Below, piece after piece: positions 1 to 13,300 of a DNA stretch of 64,000 nucleotides. The notes beneath the pieces are model-generated. The model ran no database searches. It was given only the letters and a program-made list of their open reading frames with translations, and was not told where the DNA came from. The stretch is from NCBI GenBank assembly GCA_964059195.1, contig CAXKWD010000005.1, positions 155,029,265 through 155,093,264 on the forward strand, given 5' to 3'. A program made the position numbers and the translations under genes. Positions within the stretch are counted from its first letter, which is position 1. Each line of letters starts with the position of its first letter. This DNA comes from Ectobius pallidus. Its lineage: Eukaryota > Arthropoda > Insecta > Blattodea > Ectobiidae.

Positions 1-899
1 AGCCTTTTCGGAATTCTGGGTGCATTTTTCGAAATTTTCAAAGGGGTTAGCCATCTCGGAATTCTGGGTGCATTTTTCGAAATTTTCAAAGGGGTTAGCC
101 TTCTCGGAATTCTGGGTGCATTTTTCGAAATTTTCAAAGGGGTTAGCCTTCTCGGAATTCTGGGTGCATTTTTCGAAATTTTCAAAGGGGTTAGCCTTCT
201 CGGAATTCTGAGTGCATTTTTCGAAATTTTCAAAGGGGTTAGCCTTCTCGGAATTCTGGGTGCATTTTTCGAAATTTTCAAAGGGGTTAGCCTTCTCGGA
301 ATTCTGGGTGCATTTTTCGAAATTTTCAAAGGGGTTAGCCTTCTCGGAATTCTGGGTGCATTTTTCGAAATTTTCAAAGGGGTTAGCCTTCCCGGAATTC
401 TGGGTGCATTTTTCGAGATTTTCAAAGGGGTTAGCCTTCTCGGAATTCTGGGTGCATTTTTCGAAATTTTCAAAGGGGTTAGCCTTCTCGGAATTCTGGG
501 TGCATTTTTCGAAATTTTCAAAGGGGTTAGCCTTCTCGGAATTCTGGGTGCATTTTTCGAAATTTTCAAAGGGGTTAGCCTTCTCGGAATTGTGGGTGCA
601 TTTTTCGAAATTTTCAAAGGGGTTAGCCTTCTCGGAAATCTGGGTGCATTTTTCGAAATTTTCAAAGGGGTTAGCCTTCTCGGAATTCTGGGTGCATTTT
701 TCGAAATTTTCAAAGGGGTTAGCCTTCTCGGAATTCTGGGTGCATTTTTCGAAATTTTCAAAGGGGTTAGCCTTCTCGGAATTCTGGGTGCATTTTTCGA
801 ATTTTTCAAAGGGGTTAGCCTTCTCGGAATTCTGGGTGCATTTTTCGAAATTTTCAAAGGGGTTAGCCTTCTCGGAATTCTGGGTGCATTTTTCGAAAT

Positions 900-3800
900 T
901 TTCAAAGGGGTTAGCCTTCTCGGAATTCTGGGTGCATTTTTCGAAATTTTCAAAGGGGTTAGCCTTCTCGGAATTCTGGGTGCATTTTTCGAAATTTTCA
1001 AAGGGGTTAGCCTTCTCGGAATTCTGGGTGCATTTTTCGAAATTTTCAAAGGGGTTAGCCTTCTCGGAATTCTGGGTGCATTTTTCGAAATTTTCAAAGG
1101 GGTTAGCCTTCTCGGAATTGTGGGTGCATTTTTCGAAATTTTCAAAGGGGTTAGCCTTCTCGGAATTCTGGGTGCATTTTTCGAAATTTTCAAAGGGGTT
1201 AGCCTTCTCGGAATTCTGGGTGCATTTTTCGAAATTTTCAAAGGGGTTAGCCTTCTCGGAATTCTGGGTGCATTTTTCGAAATTTTCAAAGGGGTTAGCC
1301 TTCTCGGAATTCTGGGTGCATTTTTCGAAATTTTCAAAGGGGTTAGCCTTCTCGGAATTCTGGGTGCATTTTTCGAAATTTTCAAAGGGGTTAGCCTTCT
1401 CGGAATTCTGGGTGCATTTTTCGAAATTTTCAAAGGGGTTAGCCTTCTCGGAATTCTGGGTGCATTTTTCGAAATTTTCAAAGGGGTTAGCCTTCTCGGA
1501 ATTCTGGGTGCATTTTTCGAAATTTTCAAAGGGGTTAGCCTTCTCGGAATTCTGGGTGCATTTTTCGAAATTTTCAAAGGGGTTAGCCTTCTCGCAATCC
1601 TGGCTGCATTTTTCGAAATTTTCAAAGGGGTTAGCCTTCTCGGAATCCTGGGTGCATTTTTCGAAATTTTCAAAGGGGTTAGCCTTCTCGGAATTCTGGG
1701 TGCATTTTTCGAAATTTTCAAAGGGGTTAGCCTTCTCGGAATTCTGGGTGCATTTTTCGAAATTTTCAAAGGGGTTAGCCTTCTCGGAATTCTGGGTGCA
1801 TTTTTCGAAATTTTCAAAGGGGTTAGCCTTCTCGGAATTCTGGGTGCATTTTTCGAAATTTTCAAAGGGGTTAGCCTTCTCGGAATTCTGGGTGAAATTT
1901 TCAAAGGGGTTAGCCTTCTCGGAATTCTGGGTGCATTTTTCGAAATTTTCAAAGGGGTTAGCCTTCTCGGAATTCTGGGTGCATTTTTCGAAATTTTCAA
2001 AGGGGTTAGCCTTCTCGGAATTCTGGGTGCATTTTTCGAAATTTTCAAAGGGGTTAGCCTTCTCGGAATTCTGGGTGCATTTTTCGAAATTTTCAAAGGG
2101 GTTAGCCTTCTCGGAATTCTGGGTGCATTTTTCGAAATTTTCAAAGGGGTTAGCCTTCTCGGAATTCTGGGTGCATTTTTCGAAATTTTCAAAGGGGTTA
2201 GCCTTCTCGGAATTCTGGGTGCATTTTTCGAAATTTTCAAAGGGGTTAGCCTTCTCGGAATTCTGGGTGCATTTTTCGAAATTTTCAAAGGGGTTAGCCT
2301 TCTCGGAATTCGGGGTGCATTTTTCGAAATTTTCAAAGGGGTTAGCCTCGGAATTCTGGGTGCATTTTTCGAAATTTTCAAAGGGGTTAGCCTTCTCGGA
2401 ATTCTGGGTGCATTTTTCGAAATTTTCAAAGGGGTTAGCCTTCTCGGAATTCTGGGTGCATTTTTCGAAATTTTCAAAGGGGTTAGCCTTCTCGGAATTC
2501 TGGGTGCATTTTTCGAAATTTTCAAAGGGGTTAGCCTTTTCGGAATTCTGGGTGCATTTTTCGAAATTTTCAAAGGGGTTAGCCTTCTCGGAATTCTGGG
2601 TGCATTTTTCGAAATTTTCAAATGGGTTAGCCTTCTCGGAATTCTGGGTGCATTTTTCGAAATTTTCAAAGGGGTTAGCCTTCTCGGAATTCTGGGTGCA
2701 TTTTTCGAAATTTTCAAAGGGGTTAGCCTTCTCGGAATTCTGGGTGCATTTTTCGAAATTTTCAAAGGGGTTAGCCTTCTCGGAATTCTGGGTGCATTTT
2801 TCGAAATTTTCAAAGGGGTTAGCCTTCTCGGAATTCTGGGTGCATTTTTCGAAATTTTCAAAGGGGTTAGCCTTCTCGGAATTGTGGGTGCATTTTTCGA
2901 AATTTTCAAAGGGTTTAGCCTTCTCGGAATTCTGGGTGCATTTTTCGAAATTTTCAAAGGGGTTAGCCTTCTCGGAATTCTGGGTGCATTTTTCGAAATT
3001 TTCAAAGGGGTTAGCCTTCTCGGAATTCTGGGTGCATTTTTCGAAATTTTCAAAGGGGTTAGCCTTCTCGGAATTGTGGGTGCATTTTTCGAAATTTTCA
3101 AAGGGGTTAGCCTTCTCGGAAATCTGGGTGCATTTTTCGAAATTTTCAAAGGGGTTAGCCTTCTCGGAAATCTGGGTGCATTTTTCGAAATTTTCAAAGG
3201 GGTTAGCCTTCTCGCAATCCTGGCTGCATTTTTCGAAATTTTCAAAGGGGTTAGCCTTCTCGGAATCCTGGGTGCATTTTTCGAAATTTTAAAGGGGTTA
3301 GCCTTCTCGGAATTCTGGGTGCATTTTTCGATATTTTCAAAGGGGTTAGCCTTCTCGGAATTCTGGGTGCATTTTTCGAAATTTTCAAAGGGGTTAGCCT
3401 TCTCGGAATTCTGGGTGCATTTTTCGAAATTTTCAAAGGGGTTAGCCTTCTCGGAATTCTGGGTGCATTTTTCGAAATTTTCAAAGGGGTTAGCCTTCTC
3501 GGAATTCTGGGTGCATTTTTCGAAATTTTCAAAGGGGTTAGCCTTCTCGGAAATCTGGGTGCATTTTTCGAAATTTTCAAAGGGGTTAGCCTTCTCGGAA
3601 ATCTGGGTGCATTTTTCGAAATTTTCAAAGGGGTTAGCCTTCTCGCAATCCTGGCTGCATTTTTCGAAATTTTCAGAGGGGTTAGCCTTCTCGGAATCCT
3701 GGGTGCATTTTTCGAAATTTTCAAAGGGGTTAGCCTTCTCGGAATCCTGGGTGCATTTTTCGAAATTTTCAAAGGGGTTAGCCTTCTCGGAATTCTGGGT

Positions 3801-6800
3801 GCATTTTTCGAAATTTTCAAAGGGGTTAGCCTTCTCGGAATTCTGGGTGCATTTTTCGATATTTTCAAAGGGGTTAGCCTTCTCGGAATTCTGGGTGCAT
3901 TTTTGGAAATTTTCAAAGGGGTTAGCCTTCTCGGAATTCTGGGTGCATTTTTCGAAATTTTCTAAGGGGTTAGCCTTCTCGGAATTCTGGGTGCATTTTT
4001 CGAAATTTTCAAAGGGGTTAGCCTTCTCGGAATTCTGGGTGCATTTTTCGACATTTTCAAAGGGATTAGCCTTCTCGGAATTCTGGGTGCATTTTTCGAA
4101 ATTTTCAAAGGGGTTAGCCTTCTCGGAATTCTGGGTGCATTTTTCGAAATTTTCAAAGGGGTTAGCCTTCTCGGAATTCTGGGTGCATTTTTCGAAATTT
4201 TCAAAGGGGTTAGCCTTCTCGGAATTCTGGGTGCATTTTTCGAAATTTTCAAAGGGGTTAGCCTTCTCGGAATTCTGGGTGCATTTTTCGAAATTTTCAA
4301 AGGGGTTAGCCTTCTCGGAAATCTGGGTGCATTTTTCGAAATTTTCAAAGGGGTTAGCCTTCTCGGAATTCTGGGTGCATTTTTCGAAATTTTCAAAGGG
4401 GTTAGCCTTCTCGGAATTCTGGGTGCATTTTTCGAAATTTTCAAAGGGGTTAGCCTTCTCGGAATTCTGGGTGCATTTTTCGAAATTTTCAAAGGGGTTA
4501 GCCTTCTCGGAATTCTGGGTGCATTTTTCGAAATTTTCAAAGGGGTTAGCCTTCTCGGAATTGTGGGTGCATTTTTCGAAATTTTCAAAGGGGTTAGCCT
4601 TCTCGGAATTCTGGGTGCATTTTTCGAAATTTTCAAAGGGGTTAGCCTTCTCGGAATTCTGGGTGCATTTTTCGAAATTTTCAAAGGGGTTAGCCTTCTC
4701 GGAATTCTGGGTGCATTTTTCGAAATTTTCAAAGGGGTTAGCCTTCTCGGAATTCTGGGTGCATTTTTCGAAATTTTCAAAGGGGTTAGCCTTCTCGGAA
4801 TTCTGGGTGCATTTTTCGAAATTTTCAAAGGGGTTAGCCTTCTCGGAATTCTGGGTGCATTTTTCGAAATTTTCAAAGGGGTTAGCCTTCTCGGAATTCT
4901 GGGTGCATTTTTCGAAATTTTCAAAGGGGTTAGCCTTCTCGGAATTCTGGGTGCATTTTTCGAAATTTTCAAAGGGGTTAGCCTTCTCGGAATTCTGGGT
5001 GCATTTTTCGAAATTTTCAAAGGGGTTAGCCTTCTCGCAATCCTGGCTGCATTTTTCGAAATTTTCAAAGGGGTTAGCCTTCTCGGAATCCTGGGTGCAT
5101 TTTTCGAAATTTTCAAAGGGGTTAGCCTTCTCGGAATTCTGGGTGCATTTTTCGAAATTTTCAAAGGGGTTAGCCTTCTCGGAATTCTGGGTGCATTTTT
5201 CGAAATTTTCAAAGGGGTTAGCCTTCTCGGAATTCTGGGTGCATTTTTCGAAATTTTCAAAGGGGTTAGCCTTCTCGGAATTCTGGGTGCATTTTTCGAA
5301 ATTTTCAAAGGGGTTAGCCTTCTCGGAATTCTGGGTGAAATTTTCAAAGGGGTTAGCCTTCTCGGAATTCTGGGTGCATTTTTCGAAATTTTCAAAGGGG
5401 TTAGCCTTCTCGGAATTCTGGGTGCATTTTTCGAAATTTTCAAAGGGGTTAGCCTTCTCGGAATTCTGGGTGCATTTTTCGAAATTTTCAAAGGGGTTAG
5501 CCTTCTCGGAATTCTGGGTGCATTTTTCGAAATTTTCAAAGGGGTTAGCCTTCTCGGAATTCTGGGTGCATTTTTCGAAATTTTCAAAGGGGTTAGCCTT
5601 CTCGGAATTCTGGGTGCATTTTTCGAAATTTTCAAAGGGGTTAGCCTTCTCGGAATTCTGGGTGCATTTTTCGAAATTTTCAAAGGGGTTAGCCTTCTCG
5701 GAATTCTGGGTGCATTTTTCGAAATTTTCAAAGGGGTTAGCCTTCTCGGAATTCGGGGTGCATTTTTCGAAATTTTCAAAGGGGTTAGCCTCGGAATTCT
5801 GGGTGCATTTTTCGAAATTTTCAAAGGGGTTAGCCTTCTCGGAATTCTGGGTGCATTTTTCGAAATTTTCAAAGGGGTTAGCCTTCTCGGAATTCTGGGT
5901 GCATTTTTCGAAATTTTCAAAGGGGTTAGCCTTCTCGGAATTCTGGGTGCATTTTTCGAAATTTTCAAAGGGGTTAGCCTTTTCGGAATTCTGGGTGCAT
6001 TTTTCGAAATTTTCAAAGGGGTTAGCCTTCTCGGAATTCTGGGTGCATTTTTCGAAATTTTCAAATGGGTTAGCCTTCTCGGAATTCTGGGTGCATTTTT
6101 CGAAATTTTCAAAGGGGTTAGCCTTCTCGGAATTCTGGGTGCATTTTTCGAAATTTTCAAAGGGGTTAGCCTTCTCGGAATTCTGGGTGCATTTTTCGAA
6201 ATTTTCAAAGGGGTTAGCCTTCTCGGAATTCTGGGTGCATTTTTCGAAATTTTCAAAGGGGTTAGCCTTCTCGGAATTCTGGGTGCATTTTTCGAAATTT
6301 TCAAAGGGGTTAGCCTTCTCGGAATTGTGGGTGCATTTTTCGAAATTTTCAAAGGGTTTAGCCTTCTCGGAATTCTGGGTGCATTTTTCGAAATTTTCAA
6401 AGGGGTTAGCCTTCTCGGAATTCTGGGTGCATTTTTCGAAATTTTCAAAGGGGTTAGCCTTCTCGGAATTCTGGGTGCATTTTTCGAAATTTTCAAAGGG
6501 GTTAGCCTTCTCGGAATTGTGGGTGCATTTTTCGAAATTTTCAAAGGGGTTAGCCTTCTCGGAAATCTGGGTGCATTTTTCGAAATTTTCAAAGGGGTTA
6601 GCCTTCTCGGAAATCTGGGTGCATTTTTCGAAATTTTCAAAGGGGTTAGCCTTCTCGCAATCCTGGCTGCATTTTTCGAAATTTTCAAAGGGGTTAGCCT
6701 TCTCGGAATCCTGGGTGCATTTTTCGAAATTTTAAAGGGGTTAGCCTTCTCGGAATTCTGGGTGCATTTTTCGATATTTTCAAAGGGGTTAGCCTTCTCG

Positions 6801-7960
6801 GAATTCTGGGTGCATTTTTCGAAATTTTCAAAGGGGTTAGCCTTCTCGGAATTCTGGGTGCATTTTTCGAAATTTTCAAAGGGGTTAGCCTTCTCGGAAT
6901 TCTGGGTGCATTTTTCGAAATTTTCAAAGGGGTTAGCCTTCTCGGAATTCTGGGTGCATTTTTCGAAATTTTCAAAGGGGTTAGCCTTCTCGGAAATCTG
7001 GGTGCATTTTTCGAAATTTTCAAAGGGGTTAGCCTTCTCGGAAATCTGGGTGCATTTTTCGAAATTTTCAAAGGGGTTAGCCTTCTCGCAATCCTGGCTG
7101 CATTTTTCGAAATTTTCAGAGGGGTTAGCCTTCTCGGAATCCTGGGTGCATTTTTCGAAATTTTCAAAGGGGTTAGCCTTCTCGGAATCCTGGGTGCATT
7201 TTTCGAAATTTTCAAAGGGGTTAGCCTTCTCGGAATTCTGGGTGCATTTTTCGAAATTTTCAAAGGGGTTAGCCTTCTCGGAATTCTGGGTGCATTTTTC
7301 GATATTTTCAAAGGGGTTAGCCTTCTCGGAATTCTGGGTGCATTTTTGGAAATTTTCAAAGGGGTTAGCCTTCTCGGAATTCTGGGTGCATTTTTCGAAA
7401 TTTTCTAAGGGGTTAGCCTTCTCGGAATTCTGGGTGCATTTTTCGAAATTTTCAAAGGGGTTAGCCTTCTCGGAATTCTGGGTGCATTTTTCGACATTTT
7501 CAAAGGGATTAGCCTTCTCGGAATTCTGGGTGCATTTTTCGAAATTTTCAAAGGGGTTAGCCTTCTCGGAATTCTGGGTGCATTTTTCGAAATTTTCAAA
7601 GGGGTTAGCCTTCTCGGAATTCTGGGTGCATTTTTCGAAATTTTCAAAGGGGTTAGCCTTCTCGGAATTCTGGGTGCATTTTTCGAAATTTTCAAAGGGG
7701 TTAGCCTTCTCGGAATTCTGGGTGCATTTTTCGAAATTTTCAAAGGGGTTAGCCTTCTCGGAAATCTGGGTGCATTTTTCGAAATTTTCAAAGGGGTTAG
7801 CCTTCTCGGAATTCTGGGTGCATTTTTCGAAATTTTCAAAGGGGTTAGCCTTCTCGGAATTCTGGGTGCATTTTTCGAAATTTTCAAAGGGGTTAGCCTT
7901 CTCGGAATTCTGGGTGCATTTTTCGAAATTTTCAAAGGGGTTAGCCTTCTCGGAATTCTG
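900..7960 (+). repeat. Tandem 3443-bp higher-order duplication in the left arm
   Basis: Diagnostic variants recur at a fixed offset of 3443 bp. These include the GTGGG variant (1119/4562, 2883/6326), the 3-nt deletion (2341/5784), the 1-nt deletion, GATATTTT (3331/6774), TTTTTGGAAA (3904/7347), TTTTCTAAGG (3962/7405), the GACATTTTCAAAGGGATT unit (about 4050/7493) and GGAAATC (4321/7764). The offset equals 72 units minus 13 nt, exactly the sum of the three deletions (9+3+1). Matching fails before about 900 and after about 7960, so the duplicated segment is about 3.5 kb in each copy. Confidence 0.9.
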
Positions 7961-10900
7961 GGTGCATTTTTCGAAATTTTCAAAGGGGTTAGCCTTCTCG
8001 GAAATCTGGGTGCATTTTTCGAAATTTTCAAAGGGGTTAGCCTTCTCGGAAATCTGGGTGCATTTTTCGAAATTTTCAAAGGGGTTAGCCTTCTCGCAAT
8101 CCTGGCTGCATTTTTCGAAATTTTCAAAGGGGTTAGCCTTCTCGGAATCCTGGGTGCATTTTTCGAAATTTTCAAAGGGGTTAGCCTTCTCGGAATTCTG
8201 GGTGCATTTTTCGATATTTTCAAAGGGGTTAGCCTTCTCGGAATTCTGGGTGCATTTTTCGAAATTTTCAAAGGGGTTAGCCTTCTCGGAATTCTGGGTG
8301 CATTTTTCGAAATTTTCAAAGGGGTTAGCCTTCTCGGAATTCTGGGTGCATTTTTCGAAATTTTCAAAGGGGTTAGCCTTCTCGGAATTCTGGGTGCATT
8401 TTTCGAAATTTTCAAAGGGGTTAGCCTTCTCGGAATTCTGGGTGCATTTTTCGAAATTTTCAAAGGGGTTAGCCTTCTCGGAAATCTGGGTGCATTTTTC
8501 GAAATTTTCAAAGGGGTTAGCCTTCTCGGAATTCTGGGTGCATTTTTCGAAATTTTCAAAGGGGTTAGCCTTCTCGGAAATCTGGGTGCATTTTTCGAAA
8601 TTTTCAAAGGGGTTAGCCTTCGCGGAATTCTGGGTGCATTTTTCGAAATTTTCAAAGGGGTTAGCCTTCTCGGAATTCTGGGTGCATTTTTCGAAATTTT
8701 CAAAGGGGTTAGCCTTCTCGGAATTCTGGGTGCATTTTTCGAAATTTTCAAAGGGGTTAGCCTTCTCGGAATTCTGGGTGCATTTTTCGAAATTTTCAAA
8801 GGGGTTAGCCTTCTCGGAATTCTGGGTGCATTTTTCGAAATTTTCAAAGGGGTTAGCCTTCTCGGAATTCTGGGTGCATTTTTCGAAATTTTCAAAGGGG
8901 TTAGCCTTCTCGGAAATCTGGGTGCATTTTTCGAAATTTTCAAAGGGGTTAGCCTTCTCGGAAATCTGGGTGCATTTTTCGAAATTTTCAAAGGGGTTAG
9001 CCTTCTCGCAATCCTGGCTGCATTTTTCGAAATTTTCAAAGGGGTTAGCCTTCTCGGAATCCTGGGTGCATTTTTCGAAATTTTCAAAGGGGTTAGCCTT
9101 CTCGGAATCCTGGGTGCATTTTTCGAAATTTTCAAAGGGGTTAGCCTTCTCGGAATTCTGGGTGCATTTTTCGAAATTTTCAAAGGGGTTAGCCTTCTCG
9201 GAATTCTGGGTGCATTTTTCGATATTTTCAAAGGGGTTAGCCTTCTCGGAATTCTGGGTGCATTTTTGGAAATTTTCTAAGGGGTTAGCCTTCTCGGAAT
9301 TCTGGGTGCATTTTTCGAAATTTTCTAAGGGGTTAGCCTTCTCGGAATTCTGGGTGCATTTTTCGAAATTTTCAAAGGGGTTAGCCTTCTCGGAATTCTG
9401 GGTGCATTTTTCGACATTTTCAAAGGGATTAGCCTTCTCGGAATTCTGGGTGCATTTTTCGAAATTTTCAAAGGGGTTAGCCTTCTCGGAATTCTGGGTG
9501 CATTTTTCGAAATTTTCAAAGGGGTTAGCCTTCTCGGAATTCTGGGTGCATTTTTCGAAATTTTCAAAGGGGTTAGCCTTCTCGGAATTCTGGGTGCATT
9601 TTTCGAAATTTTCAAAGGGGTTAGCCTTCTCGGAATTCTGGGTGCATTTTTCGAAATTTTCAAAGGGGTTAGCCTTCTCGGAATTCTGGGTGCATTTTTC
9701 GAAATTTTCAAAGGGGTTAGCCTTCTCGGAATTCTGGGTGCATTTTTCGAAATTTTCAAAGGGGTTAGCCTTCTCGGAATTCTGGGTGCATTTTTCGAAA
9801 TTTTCAAAGGGGTTAGCCTTCTCGGAATTCTGGGTGCATTTTTCGAAATTTTCAAAGGGGTTAGCCTTCTCGGAATTCTGGGTGCATTTTTCGAAATTTT
9901 CAAAGGGGTTAGCCTTCTCGGAATTCGGGGTGCATTTTTCGAAATTTTCAAAGGGGTTAGCCTTCTCGGAATTCTGGGTGCATTTTTCGAAATTTTCAAA
10001 GGGGTTAGCCTTCTCGGAATTCTGGGTGCATTTTTCGAAATTTTCAAAGGGGTTAGCCTTCTCGGAATTCTGGGTGCATTTTTCGAAATTTTCAAAGGGG
10101 TTAGCCTTCTCATAATTCTGGGTGCATTTTTCGAAATTTTCAAAGGGGTTAGCCTTCTCGGAATTCTGGGTGCATTTTTCGAAATTTTCAAAGGGGTTAG
10201 CCTTCTCGGAATTCTGGGTGCATTTTTCGAAATTTTCAAAGGGGTTAGCCTTCTCGCAATTCTGGGTGCATTTTTCGAAATTTTCAAAGGGGTTAGCCTT
10301 CTCGGAATTCTGGGTGCATTTTTCGAAATTTTCAAAGGGGTTAGCCTTCTCGCAATTCTGGGTGCATTTTTCGAAATTTTCAAAGGGGTTAGCCTTCTCG
10401 GAATTCTGGGTGCATTTTTCGAAATTTTCAAAGGGGTTAGCCTTCTCGGAATTCTGGGTGCATTTTTCGAAATTTTCAAAGGGGTTAGCCTTCTCGGAAT
10501 TCTGGGCGCATTTTTCGAAATTTTCAAAGGGGTTAGCCTTCTCGGAATTCTGGGTGCATTTTTCGAAATTTTCAAAGGGGTTAGCCTTCTCGGAATTCTG
10601 GGTGCATTTTTCGAAATTTTCAAAGGGGTTAGCCTTCTCGGAATTCTGGGTGCATTTTTCGAAATTTTCAAAGGGGTTAGCCTTCTCATAATTCTGGGTG
10701 CATTTTTCGAAATTTTCAAAGGGGTTAGCCTTCTCGGAATTCTGGGTGCATTTTTCGAAATTTTCAAAGGGGTTAGCCTTCTCGGAATTCTGGGTGCATT
10801 TTTCGAAATTTTCAAAGGGGTTAGCCTTCTCGGAATTCTGGGTGCATTTTTCGAAATTTTCAAAGGGGTTAGCCTTCTCGGAATTCTGGGTGCATTTTTC

Positions 10901-11329
10901 GAAATTTTCAAAGGGGTTAGCCTTCTCGCAATTCTGGGTGCATTTTTCGAAATTTTCAAAGGGGTTAGCCTTCTCGCAATTCTGGGTGCATTTTTCGAAA
11001 TTTTCAAAGGGGTTAGCCTTCTCGCAATTCTGGGTGCATTTTTCGAAATTTTCAAAGGGGTTAGCCTTCTCGGAATTCTGGGTGCATTTTTCGAAATTTT
11101 CAAAGGGGTTAGCCTTCTCGGAATTCTGGGTGCATTTTTCGAAATTTTCAAAGGGGTTAGCCTTCTCGGAATTCTGGGTGCATTTTTCGAAATTTTCAAA
11201 GGGGTTAGCCTTCTCGGAATTCTGGGTGCATTTTTCGAAATTTTCAAAGGGGTTAGCCTTCTCGGAATTCTGGGTGCATTTTTCGAAATTTTCAAAGGGG
11301 TTAGCCTTCTCGGAATTCTGGGTGCATTT

Positions 11330-13300
11330 TTCGATATTTTCAAAGGGGTTAGCCTTCTCGGAATTCTGGGTGCATTTTTCGAATTTTTCAAAGGGGTTAG
11401 CCTTCTCGGAATTCTGGGTGCATTTTTCGAATTTTTCAAAGGGGATAGCCTTCTCGGAATTCTGGGTGCATTTTTCGAAATTTTCAAAGGGGATAGCCTT
11501 CTCGGAATTCTGGGTGCATTTTTCGAAATTTTCAAAGGGGTTAGCCTTCTCGGAATTCTGGGTGCATTTTTCGAAATTTTCAAAGGGGTTAGCCTTCTCG
11601 GAATTCTTGGTGCTTTTTTCGAAATTTTCAAAGGGGTTAGCCTTCTCGGAATTCTGGGTGCATTCTTCGAAATTTTCGGAGGGGTTAGCCTTCTCGGAAT
11701 GCTGGGTGCATTTTTCGAAATTTTCAAAGGGGTTAGCCTTCTCGGAATTCTGGGTGCATTTTTCGAAATTTTCAAAGGGGTTAGCCTTCTCGGAATTCTG
11801 GGTGCATTTTTCGAAATTTTCAAAGGGGTTAGCCTTCTCGGAATTCTGGGTGCATTTTTCGAAATTTTCAAAGGGGTTAGCCTTCTCGGAATTCTGGGTG
11901 CATTTTTCGAAATTTTCAAAGGGGTTAGCCTTCTCGGAATTCTGGGTGCATTTTTCGAAATTTTCAAAGGGGTTAGCCTTCTCGGAATTCTGGGTGCATT
12001 TTTCGAAATTTTCAAAGGGGTTAGCCTTCTCGGAATTCTGGGTGCATTTTTCGAAATTTTCAAAGGGGTTAGCCTTCTCGGAATTCTGGGTGCATTTTTC
12101 GAAATTTTCAAAGGGGTTAGCCTTCTCGGAATTCTGGGTGCATTTTTCGAAATTTTCAAAGGGGTTAGCCTTCTCGGAATTCTGGGTGCATTTTTCGAAA
12201 TTTTCAAAGGGGTTAGCCTTCTCGGAATTCTGGGTGCATTTTTCGAAATTTTCAAAGGGGTTAGCCTTCTCGCAATCCTGGCTGCATTTTTCGAAATTTT
12301 CAAAGGGGTTAGCCTTCTCGGAATCCTGGGTGCATTTTTCGAAATTTTCAAAGGGGTTAGCCTTCTCGGAATCCTGGGTGCATTTTTCGAAATTTTCAAA
12401 GGGGTTAGCCTTCTCGGAATTCTGGGTGCATTTTTCGAAATTTTCAAAGGGGTTAGCCTTCTCGCAATTCTGGGTGCATTTTTCGAAATTTTCAAAGGGG
12501 TTAGCCTTCTCGGAATTCTGGGTGCATTTTTCGAAATTTTCAAAGGGGTTAGCCTTCTCGGAATTCTGGGTGCATTTTTCGAAATTTTCAAAGGGGTTAG
12601 CCTTCTCATAATTCTGGGTGCATTTTTCGAAATTTTCAAAGGGGTTAGCCTTCTCGGAATTCTGGGTGCATTTTTCGAAATTTTCAAAGGGGTTAGCCTT
12701 CTCGGAATTCTGGGTGCATTTTTCGAAATTTTCAAAGGGGTTAGCCTTCTCGGAATTCTGGGTGCATTTTTCGAAATTTTCAAAGGGGTTAGCCTTCTCG
12801 GAATTCTGGGTGCATTTTTCGAAATTTTCAAAGGGGTTAGCCTTCTCGGAATTCTGGGTGCATTTTTCGATATTTTCAAAGGGGTTAGCCTTCTCGGAAT
12901 TCTGGGTGCATTTTTCGATATTTTCAAAGGGGTTAGCCTTCTCGGAATTCTGGGTGCATTTTTTGAATTTTTCAAAGGGGTTAGCCTTCTCGGAATTCTG
13001 GGTGCATTTTTCGAATTTTTCAAAGGGGATAGCCTTCTCGGAATTCTGGGTGCATTTTTCGAAATTTTCAAAGGGGATAGCCTTCTCGGAATTCTGGGTG
13101 CATTTTTCGAAATTTTCAAAGGGGTTAGCCTTCTCGGAATTCTGGGTGCATTTTTCGAAATTTTCAAAGGGGTTAGCCTTCTCGGAATTCTGGGTGCTTT
13201 TTTCGAAATTTTCAAAGGGGTTAGCCTTCTCGGAATTCTGGGTGCATTTTTCGAAATTTTCGGAGGGGTTAGCCTTCTCGGAATGCTGGGTGCATTTTTC
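11330..13300 (+). repeat. Tandem 1584-bp duplication in the left arm
   Basis: A cluster of rare variants at 11331-11700 (TTCGATATT, GAATTTTTC, GGGGATAGCC twice, GGTGCTTTTTTC, TTTTCGGAGGGG and GGAATGCTGGG) recurs in the same order at about 12870-13285. The GGAATGCTGG variant is offset by 1584 bp, i.e. 33 units. The second copy carries a few extra differences. A CTCATAATTC variant at 10111, 10687 and 12607 gives further offsets of 12 and 40 units. Confidence 0.8.
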
